Assembly: GCA_002311855.1 (NCBI GenBank)
Contig: DCAB01000002.1
Coordinates: 1 to 42,674, forward strand
Source of the DNA: Candidatus Dadabacteria bacterium UBA1144
GTDB lineage: Bacteria > Desulfobacterota_D > UBA1144
Direction of reading: 5' to 3'
DNA: 42,674 bases
The position numbers were made by a program, and so were the translations under genes. The notes beneath the pieces were generated by a model. That model did not search any database. It was given only the letters and a program-made list of their open reading frames with translations, and had not been told where the DNA came from. Position 1 is the stretch's first letter; each line of letters opens with the position of its first letter. This document shows, piece after piece, positions 34,659 to 42,674 of this stretch.

Positions 34659-35678
34659 ATGAAAAAGAATAAGGAAATTTTAGTTACCGGTGATAGACCC
34701 ACAGGAAATTTACACTTAGGACATTATGTTGGAACACTAGAAAACAGATTGGCCTTACAAGACTCTTATGATTGCTTTTTTCTCATAGCAGATCTTCATA
34801 TGCTTACTACTCATGGTGACAGAGTTAGTGAGCTAAGGGATAATATTGATGAATTAGTCATCGACTGGTTGTCTGTTGGTATGGATCCAAACAAATCTTG
34901 TTTTTATCTCCAATCTCAGATTCCTGAAATTACCGAATTAACAGTTCTTATTTCTATGTTGTGCTCAGTATCAAGAGTACAAAGAATACCTACTTTGAAG
35001 GAAAAGATATCAGATTTAAATCTTAATGAAAATTATTCTTTAGGTCTTCTCTCTTATCCGGTTTTGATGTCATCTGATATTTTAATTTTTAACGCATCTA
35101 AAGTTCCAGTAGGTGAGGATCAATTAAGTCACGTAGAGCTTGCACGTGAACTAGCAAGGAAATTTAATTCACATTACAAAGAAGTATTTAAAGAACCTGA
35201 ACCATTGATAAGCAAGAACTCCCGGTTGGTCGGTATTGACGGACAGAGCAAAATGAGTAAATCATTGAATAATTGTATTTACTTGTCTGATTCTGAAATA
35301 GAAGTTAACAAAAAGGTTATGAAAATGTTTACTGATCCAAATAGGACTAGTGCGGATATTCCCGGAAGAGTTGAGGGAAATCCGGTATTCGTATATCACG
35401 ATATTTTTAATTCTAACAAAGAAGAGTTGAAAGACTTCAAAGACAGGTATAGAAAAGGAAAGATTGGTGATGTTGAAATTAAAAAATCTTTGGCTAAAAA
35501 TATTAATCAGTTTCTTGATCCTATTCGAGAAAGAAGGTCAAAAATTTTAAAGAACAAAGGAGAAATTTTAGATATAATCTTTGAAGGCTCTAAAAGAGCT
35601 AGAGAGATTACTAAAAATAATATTGAACTTATAAGAGAAGCCATGAATTTGTATACGTCGAGTTCTGATTATAAGTAA
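34659..35678 (+). CDS. trpS: Tryptophanyl-tRNA synthetase
   Basis: Class I synthetase charging tRNA-Trp. GDRPTGNLHLGHYVG holds the HIGH motif as HLGH (19-22), and KMSKS is present in GQSKMSKSLNN around residue 200. The 339-aa length is typical of the compact bacterial form. TATAAA ends only 3 bases before the ATG and a TATTAA lies further upstream, so the leader is short. ccr follows 10 bases after the stop. Confidence 0.96.
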   Translation: MKKNKEILVTGDRPTGNLHLGHYVGTLENRLALQDSYDCFFLIADLHMLTTHGDRVSELRDNIDELVIDWLSVGMDPNKSCFYLQSQIPEITELTVLISMLCSVSRVQRIPTLKEKISDLNLNENYSLGLLSYPVLMSSDILIFNASKVPVGEDQLSHVELARELARKFNSHYKEVFKEPEPLISKNSRLVGIDGQSKMSKSLNNCIYLSDSEIEVNKKVMKMFTDPNRTSADIPGRVEGNPVFVYHDIFNSNKEELKDFKDRYRKGKIGDVEIKKSLAKNINQFLDPIRERRSKILKNKGEILDIIFEGSKRAREITKNNIELIREAMNLYTSSSDYK

Positions 35679-35688
35679 GGAGTTTTTG

Positions 35689-36915
35689 ATGAGTTATTCA
35701 GATCCATTACCAATAGGAGTCATTCCGGATGATTTGGATTTTAAGCCAAAAACAATGAAAGCCTGGGTTATTCGAAAAGAGCGTCATGGTGAACCAATGA
35801 AATCTTTTCAAGAAGAGGTCATGCCCGTTCCTGAATGTGGACCTGGTGATGTTTTGGTATTAGTTGTTGCTACTGGAGTGAACTTCAACGGTGTCTGGGC
35901 TGGCCTAGGAGAACCCATTTCCGTTCTCGATGTCCACAAACAAGATCATCATATTGCAGGGAGTGATTGTTCCGGAATTGTTTGGGATGTTGGAACAAAT
36001 GTTAGAAGTTGGAAAAAAGGAGACGAGGTGATTATACACTGCGGAGTGGAAAGCGAAGAGCCGCATTCGAATATGACTAAATCCAGCGGTGATTTTATTA
36101 GTTATGATCCGATGGTCGGTAAGCAAGCTCAGATATGGGGATACGAAACCCCAAATGGATGTTTTGCTCAATTTACAAGGGTTCAAGCGCAACAAGTTCT
36201 AAGAAAACCAAAAAATTTGGATTGGGCAGATGCTGCCTCTTATGCTCTATGCTATTTTACTGCATATAGAATGCTAGTTACCAAAGCGAAAGTGGAGCCA
36301 GGAGAAGTCGTTCTTGTTTGGGGAGCTGCTGGTGGTCTCGGAGTTTTTGCATTGCAAATCTGTAAAATGTTAGGAGCAAAAGCTATAGCGGTTGTTTCAT
36401 CAGAAGACAAATTTCAAATCTGTAAGGATTTGGGTGCTGTTGGAGTTATAAACAGAAAAGATTTTCCAAATTTAGCGTACAAAAAGAATGAAACAGAAGA
36501 GCAAGTCAAACTCAGATTTCAAGATATGAAAAACTTCGGGAAAAAAATATGGGAGATTCTTGGAGAGAGAAAGAGCCCAAATGTCGTATTTGAACACCCA
36601 GGAGAATCAACTTTCCCAACTAGCGTATTTGTTACTGAGAAATTTGGACGAATCGTTATTTGTGCTGGAACTTCAGGGTATGATTGCATGTTCGATGTCC
36701 GATATTTATGGATGTTGCAAAAGCAAATTATAGGTTCGCATTTTGCTAATGCTCTGGAATGTATTAGGGCAAACGAACTTGTTCATCAAGGGCTCATAAA
36801 GCCTGTAGTATCTGAAATTTATTCATACGAAGAGATCCCTTTAGCGCATCAGATGATGTATGAGAATAAACATTCAGGAAAAATGGTTTGTATGGTTCAA
36901 GGGCAAAAAAAATAA
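35689..36915 (+). CDS. ccr: Crotonyl-CoA carboxylase/reductase
   Basis: NADPH-dependent reductive carboxylation of crotonyl-CoA to ethylmalonyl-CoA, key step of the ethylmalonyl-CoA pathway; without CO2 it gives butyryl-CoA. The medium-chain dehydrogenase fold is clear: GVNFNGVWAGLG, IAGSDCSGIVWDVG, IWGYETPNGCFAQF, cofactor loop VWGAAGGLGVFALQ, VFEHPGESTFP and GSHFAN, whose His is one of the residues tied to CO2 binding in the family. The start is the ATG at 35689 with AAGGAG 6 bases upstream. At 408 aa it is about 20 residues shorter than common relatives. It probably shares a message with trpS. Confidence 0.93.
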   Translation: MSYSDPLPIGVIPDDLDFKPKTMKAWVIRKERHGEPMKSFQEEVMPVPECGPGDVLVLVVATGVNFNGVWAGLGEPISVLDVHKQDHHIAGSDCSGIVWDVGTNVRSWKKGDEVIIHCGVESEEPHSNMTKSSGDFISYDPMVGKQAQIWGYETPNGCFAQFTRVQAQQVLRKPKNLDWADAASYALCYFTAYRMLVTKAKVEPGEVVLVWGAAGGLGVFALQICKMLGAKAIAVVSSEDKFQICKDLGAVGVINRKDFPNLAYKKNETEEQVKLRFQDMKNFGKKIWEILGERKSPNVVFEHPGESTFPTSVFVTEKFGRIVICAGTSGYDCMFDVRYLWMLQKQIIGSHFANALECIRANELVHQGLIKPVVSEIYSYEEIPLAHQMMYENKHSGKMVCMVQGQKK

Positions 36916-36921
36916 ATATCG

Positions 36922-36934
36922 GGGTATTGTACCC
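36922..36934. other. Short hairpin between convergent ccr and HAD gene
   Basis: GGGTA-TTG-TACCC forms a 5-bp stem in the 25-base gap between two convergent stop codons. The T-run on either side is interrupted, so termination would be weak. Confidence 0.3.
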
Positions 36935-36940
36935 AAGATT

Positions 36941-37753
36941 TTAACAATTTTTACTGTCAAAAACTTCCTTTAAATTCTTTAGAATAAACTTAGGTTTAAA
37001 TTTAACCTTTTTTAAGTCTTTAATGCGATTTTTCCCCGTCAGCACAAGGGCGGAATCTATTCTTGATAGTTTTGACCCATATATATCAGTTTGAATATTA
37101 TCACCTATCATTAAAACTTTTGACCTTTTTAAATCTAAGAATTTGACCGCAATATCAAATATTGCTTTTGAAGGTTTTCCTAAGTTGATTGCATTTGCAC
37201 CAGTAGCTTTTTCAATTGCTGCAACTATGGCACCTGTCCCAGGGATGAGATAACCATAATTAGATGGGAACGTATAATCTTTGCTAGTTGTGTAAAATGT
37301 TGCTCCATTTTGTATTGCGAGACAAGCATACATAAGATCCATATAATTAAAATCTTGACTACCGGCAACTAGAACTATTTGGGCAGATTTATAATCCTTT
37401 TCGGGGTCAAGAATTTTTATATTTTTATTGCTTTTTAAACCTCTCCTAACTTTCTTGCTTGTGAAAGCCAGAACTCCAGGTGTTTTCCTCGACGATTTGT
37501 TTGTTAATTGACGCAATAAAACTGACAAGGGTGTGATAATCTGTTCCTTCGTGCAGGGTATGCCAAAATTTCTAAGTTTTTGCGAGTACTGTAATGCCGA
37601 GAGCCTACAATCATTAGTAACAAAGACATATTTTATTCCAAGTCGATTTATTCTTTCCACACATTTTTTTGAATGAGGAACTAATTGATTACCTAGATAA
37701 ATAACACCATCGAGGTCAAGAATAAAACCGTTGTAGTTTTTCAATATGCTCAT
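36941..37753 (-). CDS. HAD-IIA phosphatase, NagD-like
   Basis: Haloacid dehalogenase-type phosphatase with nucleophile Asp13 in LDLDGVIYLG, motif II FVTND, a C2-type cap, KPSKAIFDIA with the motif III Lys, and MIGDNIQTDI (motif IV). The 270-aa length fits the NagD/4-nitrophenylphosphatase subfamily acting on nucleotides or sugar phosphates; the substrate cannot be told. It is the last gene of the rpoN cluster, with a one-base overlap with the orphan upstream. Confidence 0.88.
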   Translation of the reverse strand: MSILKNYNGFILDLDGVIYLGNQLVPHSKKCVERINRLGIKYVFVTNDCRLSALQYSQKLRNFGIPCTKEQIITPLSVLLRQLTNKSSRKTPGVLAFTSKKVRRGLKSNKNIKILDPEKDYKSAQIVLVAGSQDFNYMDLMYACLAIQNGATFYTTSKDYTFPSNYGYLIPGTGAIVAAIEKATGANAINLGKPSKAIFDIAVKFLDLKRSKVLMIGDNIQTDIYGSKLSRIDSALVLTGKNRIKDLKKVKFKPKFILKNLKEVFDSKNC

Positions 37754-38127
37754 TAGCCCCAGATTTCTTCAGCTAGTTTTTTATCTTTAATTCTACTGGA
37801 TTCTTTTTTTACTAATCTTATAGTCTTAGCTTCTGGTTCTTCGATTATTTGGATTTCAAGTAGATCCAAAACAAGCAAGGATGCCTTTTTGAAACCTCCG
37901 TATACATCAGTAGTTTCGCCAGATGCTTTCGCGGTTCTGTAATCAAGAAACAAGGCAATTGTAGCGAAATCCAGATTTATTGATGGATCTATATCTATTG
38001 ACCAGTCGGAAAAATCTCCGACTAAATAGATTTTTGACCATTCAGCCAAAATGTCTTTATGATTTAAAAGAGGTTTTTTTGATGGAGTCTTTCTTTGTTT
38101 AGCTGTTGCTTCACTTCTTTTTCGCAT
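37753..38127 (-). CDS. Orphan protein in the rpoN/PTS cluster (124 aa)
   Basis: No family recognised. The first 20 residues are strongly basic (KRSEATAKQRKTPSKKP); then follows a compact mixed region (DILAEWSKIYLVGDFSDW...) and a Lys-rich tail. No signal peptide or membrane span. Its start is 3 bases after the EIIA stop and its stop overlaps the HAD start, so it is cotranscribed with both. The position suggests a role in the same regulatory unit, nothing more. Confidence 0.65.
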   Translation of the reverse strand: MRKRSEATAKQRKTPSKKPLLNHKDILAEWSKIYLVGDFSDWSIDIDPSINLDFATIALFLDYRTAKASGETTDVYGGFKKASLLVLDLLEIQIIEEPEAKTIRLVKKESSRIKDKKLAEEIWG

Positions 38128-38130
38128 AAT

Positions 38131-38526
38131 CTAAATATTTAATTCTCCTGCGGCTATTATGTTCTTCTGACCAGAACTTTTGATTATTTTAACTGCTTCT
38201 TCAAAGGATTCACATCCATCAATTGTTGCAGCCTTGATAAGCATAGGCAGATTAACCCCTGATATTATTTCTACCGAACCTTTTTTAAAATAGGCTAAAC
38301 TTATGTTTGACGGTGTCCCACCGAACATATCAGTAAAAATAAGAGTATTCTCACCTTCAATTAGAAAATTTGATATTCTATTTGAATAGGTATCAAAATC
38401 TCTGGAATCCTTATCGATACTGACGGTAAATATCTTTCTGATAATTTTTTTACCCAAAATAAATTCTACTGATAATTTTAATTCCTCAGAAAGTAAACCG
38501 TGAGTAATGATTAATATATTAAACAT
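38131..38526 (-). CDS. Mannose-family PTS EIIA protein
   Basis: A 131-aa EIIA-Man domain with phospho-acceptor His9 in IIITHG, and TDMFGGTPSNIS and the SGVNLPML loop in the right order. No IIB, IIC or IID transporter genes are nearby, so a regulatory rather than sugar-transport role is likely, as in other proteobacterial rpoN-linked EIIA proteins. It follows hprK after a 36-base gap. Confidence 0.9.
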   Translation of the reverse strand: MFNILIITHGLLSEELKLSVEFILGKKIIRKIFTVSIDKDSRDFDTYSNRISNFLIEGENTLIFTDMFGGTPSNISLAYFKKGSVEIISGVNLPMLIKAATIDGCESFEEAVKIIKSSGQKNIIAAGELNI

Positions 38527-38562
38527 TTCTAAAGTTTAATGTATTAACTATTCTTTATAAAG

Positions 38563-39048
38563 TTATCTTTCGAAAATTAGTTTTTTGACTGCAACTTCAA
38601 TCAATGTGGACAGGCTCCTTCCTGGACTGACTGGAATTTTTATACTCGGAACTTTAATATTTAGAATCTCCATAAAGATTGTATCGTATCCTAGTCTTTC
38701 GTAATTATGATTTTCTTTAAAGCTAATCAATTCTATAACTAGGTCTATTTTTGATTCATCTTGCATAGAATTGTAACCAAATATTTCTTTGACATTGATG
38801 ATTCCAATACCTCTAATTTCTATTAATTCTTTAGTTTGCTCTGGAGCCTTACCAACAAGAGAACCTTGAATATTTTGGATTATCACCATATCATCAGATA
38901 CGAGACGAGCTCCCTTGTTTAAAAGTTCGATTACGCACTCACTTTTTCCAATACCACTTTTACCAGTTAGCAGTATTCCTACATTGTATAAATTTATCAA
39001 AACGCCGTGCTGACTTAAGAAATTTGCATTGTTTTTTTGGTCACTCAT
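38563..39048 (-). CDS. hprK: HPr kinase/phosphorylase, catalytic domain only
   Basis: Phosphorylates and dephosphorylates HPr on serine. The 161-aa chain opens directly at HGVLINL and the P-loop TGKSGIGKSE (28-37), and has the signature RGIGIINVKEIFG and the C-terminal VSPGRSLSTLIEVAV. The N-terminal domain of the usual 310-aa enzyme is absent, as in the short alphaproteobacterial form. No HPr gene is in view. Its start overlaps the ptsN end by 8 bases. Confidence 0.9.
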   Translation of the reverse strand: MSDQKNNANFLSQHGVLINLYNVGILLTGKSGIGKSECVIELLNKGARLVSDDMVIIQNIQGSLVGKAPEQTKELIEIRGIGIINVKEIFGYNSMQDESKIDLVIELISFKENHNYERLGYDTIFMEILNIKVPSIKIPVSPGRSLSTLIEVAVKKLIFER

Positions 39049-39493
39049 TAGATTTAATTAATTCACATATTTCATGTTTATTTCCGTTGTTAAGAATTTC
39101 GTTTACTAAATTCTTTTTTCCGAATATATTTGCAACTGATTTTAAAATTTCTAAATGAAAATTTCCAGAATGTTCAGGTTGTAAAATTAAAATAAATATT
39201 CTGCTTTTAAGTTGATCAATCGAACCAAAATCTATACCTTCGTTGCAGATGCCAATACAAGCATAAGTTTTTGATATGCCTGGTATTCTTGCATGTGGTA
39301 TTGCAACACTATTATCTAAGGCAGTACTACAAAGCTTTTCTCTATCCAGGATTAATTGACCAATTGTTGAATTTTTTAAAGAGGTATCCGTAAGACAAAG
39401 ATTGGCAACAAGAGATAGTAATAATGCTTCTTTATTATTATTGTTTAAGTCGAAGAATATTAGATTTGGATTAATCAAGTCTGATAGTTTCAC
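39041..39493 (-). CDS. ptsN: Nitrogen-PTS EIIA protein PtsN
   Basis: EIIA-Ntr domain with phospho-acceptor His67 in SVAIPHARIPG. At 150 aa it is a normal stand-alone form. PtsN regulates nitrogen, potassium and sigma-54-related functions in Gram-negative bacteria. Its ATG overlaps the rpoN stop by 4 bases. Confidence 0.92.
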   Translation of the reverse strand: MKLSDLINPNLIFFDLNNNNKEALLLSLVANLCLTDTSLKNSTIGQLILDREKLCSTALDNSVAIPHARIPGISKTYACIGICNEGIDFGSIDQLKSRIFILILQPEHSGNFHLEILKSVANIFGKKNLVNEILNNGNKHEICELIKSNE

Positions 39494-40842
39494 TTTTTAC
39501 TCCTTTTAAATGATGATGGTATTTTAAGTATATTTCTGTACTTTGCAATAGTTCTTCTTGCTATATTAATTCCCTTTTTACATAAAATACCTTTCACTTC
39601 TTCATCGGAGAAAGGAATTGTTTTATTTTCCATATTGATTATTTCATTAATGATATCCTTTACAGCCACAGATGAAGTATCATCTTTGCTATCAACTTTA
39701 TTGCTAAAAAAAGTTTTCATATTAATCATTCCTCTGGGTGTACTTACAAACTTGTTACTGGTAATTCTGCTTATTGTTGATTCATGACAACCAACGATTG
39801 ATGCAATATCTGCTAATTTTAATGGCTTCAGAAACCTTTCTCCTTTGATTATATAATCGTGTTGTATATCAATAATGGTTTTTAAAACTTTCTTATATAT
39901 CTCTTCTCTTTCCAAGATTGTTTTGATCAATATTTTCCCATTATTGATTTTAGATTTTATATAATTAATTACTTCGGTATCGATTTCTTTTTTGTGGATA
40001 ATCATGTCTTCATAATAAGAAGATGTCCTGATTTTTCTAAAATTTTTGTTTAATTGGAATACAAGCTTATTATTATTTTCGTAAATATAGGCCTCGGGTT
40101 CGTTGTAAAGTCGCTCATTGTTAATTTTTATGAAAGCTCTTGCTGGTTTTGGCTCAAGTTCTGCAATAGTATCTAAACAATCTTTAATTAAGTCAGTATC
40201 GATATTCATATCCTTAGCTATGATGTCAAATTTTTTATTAGCTAAATTTTGGAAGTGATTATTTATGATATTTGAATAAATAGACAAATTCTTATTGTTG
40301 GATAATTCAAGTTGAAGAATTAAAGATTCTTTTACTGATCTAGTAAAAATTCCTGAAGGGTCAAAGTTTCTTTGTCCTTTTAATATGAGTTCTTCAATTT
40401 GTATACCTCCTATATTGATACCGACTTCCTCCTTAATGATTTCCACGATTTCATTGTTCGTATATTTCAAAAACCCATCTTCATCTAATAGGTGGATGAG
40501 AGAGTATAGGAGTTTTTTGTCATATCCATCTATTTCTAAGAGATTTAATTGTCTTGATAGATAATCAACAAGATTTGCACTTTTATCTTCAAGCATATTT
40601 TCATTAAATTCACCTTTTCCAATTTCGTATAACCTAATCCCCGAACTATCTAAGCCTTGATTATCTATAGAATTTCCGATAGTTTCTTCTTCTACGCATG
40701 GGTTTTCAATAAGCTCTTTTTCTACAATTTCATTGATTTCATTTAGATTAAGATTGATGATTTTTATGAAGAGCTTTGATCCTGGACTTAGGACATTTTT
40801 CTGCACCTGATTAATTTTCTGATTCAATTTGATTCTTCTCAT
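39490..40842 (-). CDS. rpoN: RNA polymerase sigma-54 factor
   Basis: Sigma factor for -24/-12 promoters that need an enhancer-binding ATPase. The 450-aa chain has an N-terminal activator-response region that is less Gln-rich than usual, the core-binding domain with LIENPCVEEE, DEDGFLKY and LEPKPAR, a helix-turn-helix (VGCHESTISRITSNK), and the RpoN box ARRTIAKYRN near the end. I prefer the ATG at 40842 to the TTG five codons upstream. It heads the minus-strand cluster rpoN-ptsN-hprK-EIIA-orphan-HAD. Confidence 0.95.
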   Translation of the reverse strand: MRRIKLNQKINQVQKNVLSPGSKLFIKIINLNLNEINEIVEKELIENPCVEEETIGNSIDNQGLDSSGIRLYEIGKGEFNENMLEDKSANLVDYLSRQLNLLEIDGYDKKLLYSLIHLLDEDGFLKYTNNEIVEIIKEEVGINIGGIQIEELILKGQRNFDPSGIFTRSVKESLILQLELSNNKNLSIYSNIINNHFQNLANKKFDIIAKDMNIDTDLIKDCLDTIAELEPKPARAFIKINNERLYNEPEAYIYENNNKLVFQLNKNFRKIRTSSYYEDMIIHKKEIDTEVINYIKSKINNGKILIKTILEREEIYKKVLKTIIDIQHDYIIKGERFLKPLKLADIASIVGCHESTISRITSNKFVSTPRGMINMKTFFSNKVDSKDDTSSVAVKDIINEIINMENKTIPFSDEEVKGILCKKGINIARRTIAKYRNILKIPSSFKRSKK

Positions 40843-40878
40843 TTGATTACCCAGCAATATTTAGTTTAGAATGTTTTT

Positions 40879-41088
40879 GTGTCATTTACCAAACTACTTA
40901 TTTTAATCGGGGTTTTTCTAATCGTTTTTGGATTGACCTATGAGTTTATTGCAGCATTCTTCTCTAAAAAAATCCCATTGGATATAAAGATAGAAAAAGA
41001 AAATATGACAATATTTATACCTATTGGTACCTCTATCATTATAAGTATTGTTTTGTCACTGATTTTATACTTATTTAATAGATCCTAG
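40879..41088 (+). CDS. DUF2905 small membrane protein (69 aa)
   Basis: Two hydrophobic spans (residues about 5-27 and 48-66) flank a polar loop with KKIPLDIKIEKENMTIFIPIGTSI. This is the DUF2905 pattern, where the loop is usually GRLPGDI...F.FPi.tsi. The start is a GTG. It is divergent from rpoN and overlaps the end of leuD by 18 bases tail to tail. Function unknown; inner-membrane location is likely. Confidence 0.85.
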   Translation: MSFTKLLILIGVFLIVFGLTYEFIAAFFSKKIPLDIKIEKENMTIFIPIGTSIIISIVLSLILYLFNRS

Positions 41089-41667
41089 CTTCTTCTCGAA
41101 ATCTTCTAATTTATCTGAGTGTGCAAGAGTTAAATCTATATCATCCAGACCCTCTAAAAGGCATTTCTTTCTAAATTGATCAATTTTAAATTTATAATAA
41201 AAATCTTTATTATCGGTGATTAAGTTCTCTTTTAAATCTACTCGTAATTCTAGGTCATCCCTTTCTATAGCTATGACAAATAAGTGTTCCAAATTTTCAC
41301 CGTCTAATATAATTGGTAATATTCCGTTTTTAAAGCAATTGTTGTAAAAGATATCAGCGAATGATGTAGAAATTATAATTTTAAATCCATAATCTTTGAG
41401 TGCCCAAGGGGCATGTTCTCTTGAGCTACCACATCCAAAATTATCCCTAGCCAATAGAATCTCTGAACCAGCAAATTTTTCTTGATTAAGAACAAAATCT
41501 GGATTCTTGGTACCGTCGTCTTTTAATCTCCAGTCAAAAAATAAGAATTCTCCAAAACCGGTCTTTTCAATTTTTTTTAGAAACTGTTTAGGGATTATTT
41601 GGTCGGTGTCAACATTTGAATAATCGAGAGGGGTAGGGACACTTGCAATGTTTTTAAATTTCTCCAT
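41071..41667 (-). CDS. leuD: 3-isopropylmalate dehydratase small subunit
   Basis: Swivel-domain subunit that pairs with LeuC to isomerise 2-isopropylmalate, or citramalate when fed by CimA. DNFGCGSSREHAPWAL (about residues 75-90) is the family signature, with TDQIIPKQFL near the N-terminus. At 198 aa it is the normal bacterial length. It begins 2 bases after leuC. Confidence 0.95.
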   Translation of the reverse strand: MEKFKNIASVPTPLDYSNVDTDQIIPKQFLKKIEKTGFGEFLFFDWRLKDDGTKNPDFVLNQEKFAGSEILLARDNFGCGSSREHAPWALKDYGFKIIISTSFADIFYNNCFKNGILPIILDGENLEHLFVIAIERDDLELRVDLKENLITDNKDFYYKFKIDQFRKKCLLEGLDDIDLTLAHSDKLEDFEKKLGSIK

Positions 41668-41669
41668 TT

Positions 41670-42674
41670 CTAATACTCTCCAAAATCTATATTGTAAGAT
41701 CTTATGTCAACAAATCTTCCATTAATTGCCGCAGCTGCGGCCATTATAGGGCTAACCAGATGGGTTCTTCCACCTTTTCCTTGCCTTCCTTCGAAATTTC
41801 TATTAGAAGTGCTAGCACATCTTTCCCCAGGAGACAATTGATCGGGGTTCATCCCCAAGCACATACTACAACCTGAATCTCTCCAATCGAAACCAGCTTC
41901 TTTAAATATCTTGTCTAGCCCAAGTTTTTCTGCTTGATACTTTACAAGTTGAGATCCAGGTACCACGATGGCGTTAATATTTGAAGATACTTTGTTACCT
42001 TTAATTACCTTGCTAGCAGCAACCAAATCCTCAACTCTTGAATTGGTACAAGAACCTATGAAAACTGTGTCTAATTTTATATCTTCAATCTTTGTATCTG
42101 GTTTAAGTCCCATGTATTCGAGTGCATTCTCAATCGATTTTCTTTTTACGGGATCTTCTTCGTTCTTTGGATTAGGTACTGAGCCATTGACTCCAGTTAC
42201 CATACCGGGGCTGGTACCCCAACTAACCTGAGGAGACATTTTTACAGAATCTATAGTAATCGATTTATCAAAGCTTGCGCCATCATCAGTCGCTAAAGTA
42301 CACCAGTAATTAAATAATTCTTCTTTGTTCTTTAGGTCTTTGATTCTAGGCTTATCTTTTAAGTAGTCAAGAGTTACATGATCAGGACTAATCATCCCAG
42401 CTCTTGCCCCTGCTTCAATGGACATGTTGCATATTGTCATTCTTTGTTCCATTGACAATGATGAGATTGTATCTCCCCTGTATTCAATAACTGTTCCGGT
42501 GGCACCCGCAGTACCTATTTCTCCTATAATGCTGAGTATAATATCTTTTGCAGTTACGCCTTTTGGTCTTTTGCCCTCTACCCTAATCTCGAAAGTTCTA
42601 GGTTTGTTTTGCCACAGGCATTGAGTTGCTAGTACGTGCTCTACTTCACTTGTTCCAATCCCAAATGCAAGAGC
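41670..42674 (-). CDS. leuC: 3-isopropylmalate dehydratase large subunit, 5'-truncated by window edge
   Basis: The frame is open to the right edge; about the first 110 codons lie outside. The [4Fe-4S] ligands are visible as FIGSCTNSR and CSMC in SGCSMCLGMNPD, with GALAFGIGTSEVEHVLATQ-type text at the edge and ASTSNRNFEGRQG near the C-terminus. The internal TTG at 42458 is not the start. It isomerises 2-isopropylmalate with LeuD and probably serves the citramalate route too. Confidence 0.95.
   Translation of the reverse strand, partial: ALAFGIGTSEVEHVLATQCLWQNKPRTFEIRVEGKRPKGVTAKDIILSIIGEIGTAGATGTVIEYRGDTISSLSMEQRMTICNMSIEAGARAGMISPDHVTLDYLKDKPRIKDLKNKEELFNYWCTLATDDGASFDKSITIDSVKMSPQVSWGTSPGMVTGVNGSVPNPKNEEDPVKRKSIENALEYMGLKPDTKIEDIKLDTVFIGSCTNSRVEDLVAASKVIKGNKVSSNINAIVVPGSQLVKYQAEKLGLDKIFKEAGFDWRDSGCSMCLGMNPDQLSPGERCASTSNRNFEGRQGKGGRTHLVSPIMAAAAAINGRFVDIRSYNIDFGEY

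Overview
The window is an AT-rich (about one third G+C by eye), gene-dense bacterial chromosome segment. Gene content is Gram-negative: sigma-54 with PtsN, PssA/Psd phosphatidylethanolamine synthesis, and two-domain M16 peptidase. The gene strings NnrDE-TsaE-LysC-CimA, IlvB-IlvN-IlvC-Psd-PssA and RpoN-PtsN-HprK-EIIA resemble those I know from Deltaproteobacteria/Desulfobacterota. A small, streamlined, probably marine relative (SAR324 or Desulfobacterota-like) is my best guess, but this rests on gene order and composition only. No transposase, phage gene, CRISPR array or rRNA was seen.

Layout. 1-3506: end of a MORN-repeat protein, then the fused isobutyryl-CoA mutase IcmF. 3507-5860: a low-density accessory stretch holding a truncated acyl-CoA dehydrogenase, a CDGSH iron-sulfur protein, three very small predicted membrane peptides (25, 48 and 41 aa) that each follow a copy of the same promoter-like repeat, and three small minus-strand genes (a DUF4177-like protein, an acidic protein, a Cys-rich protein). 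5868-7785: coaX, an orphan gene and a MerR-like regulator with a 12-bp palindrome before its start. 7775-12569 (minus): nnrDE, tsaE, lysC, cimA. 12647-15813: orphan radical SAM enzyme, then cysS and a FabL-like enoyl-ACP reductase on the minus strand. 15885-22729: pncC, recA, tsaB, ilvB, ilvN, ilvC, psd, pssA. 22734-31244: M16 peptidase, tRNA-Leu, tig, clpP, clpX, lon. 31281-34607: tRNA-Val, tRNA-Asp, a DUF4301 gene, tRNA-Ser, tRNA-Arg, a SolA/sarcosine-oxidase-like gene and a truncated TrmH gene. 34659-36915: trpS and ccr. 36941-40842 (minus): rpoN, ptsN, hprK, a mannose-type EIIA, an orphan and a HAD phosphatase. 40879-42674: a DUF2905 membrane protein, leuD and the 3' part of leuC.

How the genes fit together. 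CimA, LeuC/LeuD and IlvB/N/C outline a threonine-independent isoleucine route from pyruvate, plus the shared valine/leucine steps. IcmF and Ccr both act on C4 acyl-CoAs (butyryl/isobutyryl-CoA and crotonyl/ethylmalonyl-CoA). Tig-ClpP-ClpX-Lon is a classic proteostasis block. TsaB and TsaE belong to tRNA t6A synthesis. RpoN, PtsN, HprK and the EIIA look like a regulatory phosphotransfer module, but HPr, EI and RapZ are not in view.

Most interesting: (1) the array of promoter-like repeats and tiny membrane ORFs at 4377-5159; (2) an acetolactate synthase large subunit that has lost the canonical ThDP/Mg motif residues; (3) a ClpP whose triad reads Ser-His-Asn; (4) several genes whose -10 boxes lie so close to the start codon that leaderless transcripts are likely; (5) a TrmH gene cut short beside an oxidase gene at a tRNA cluster.
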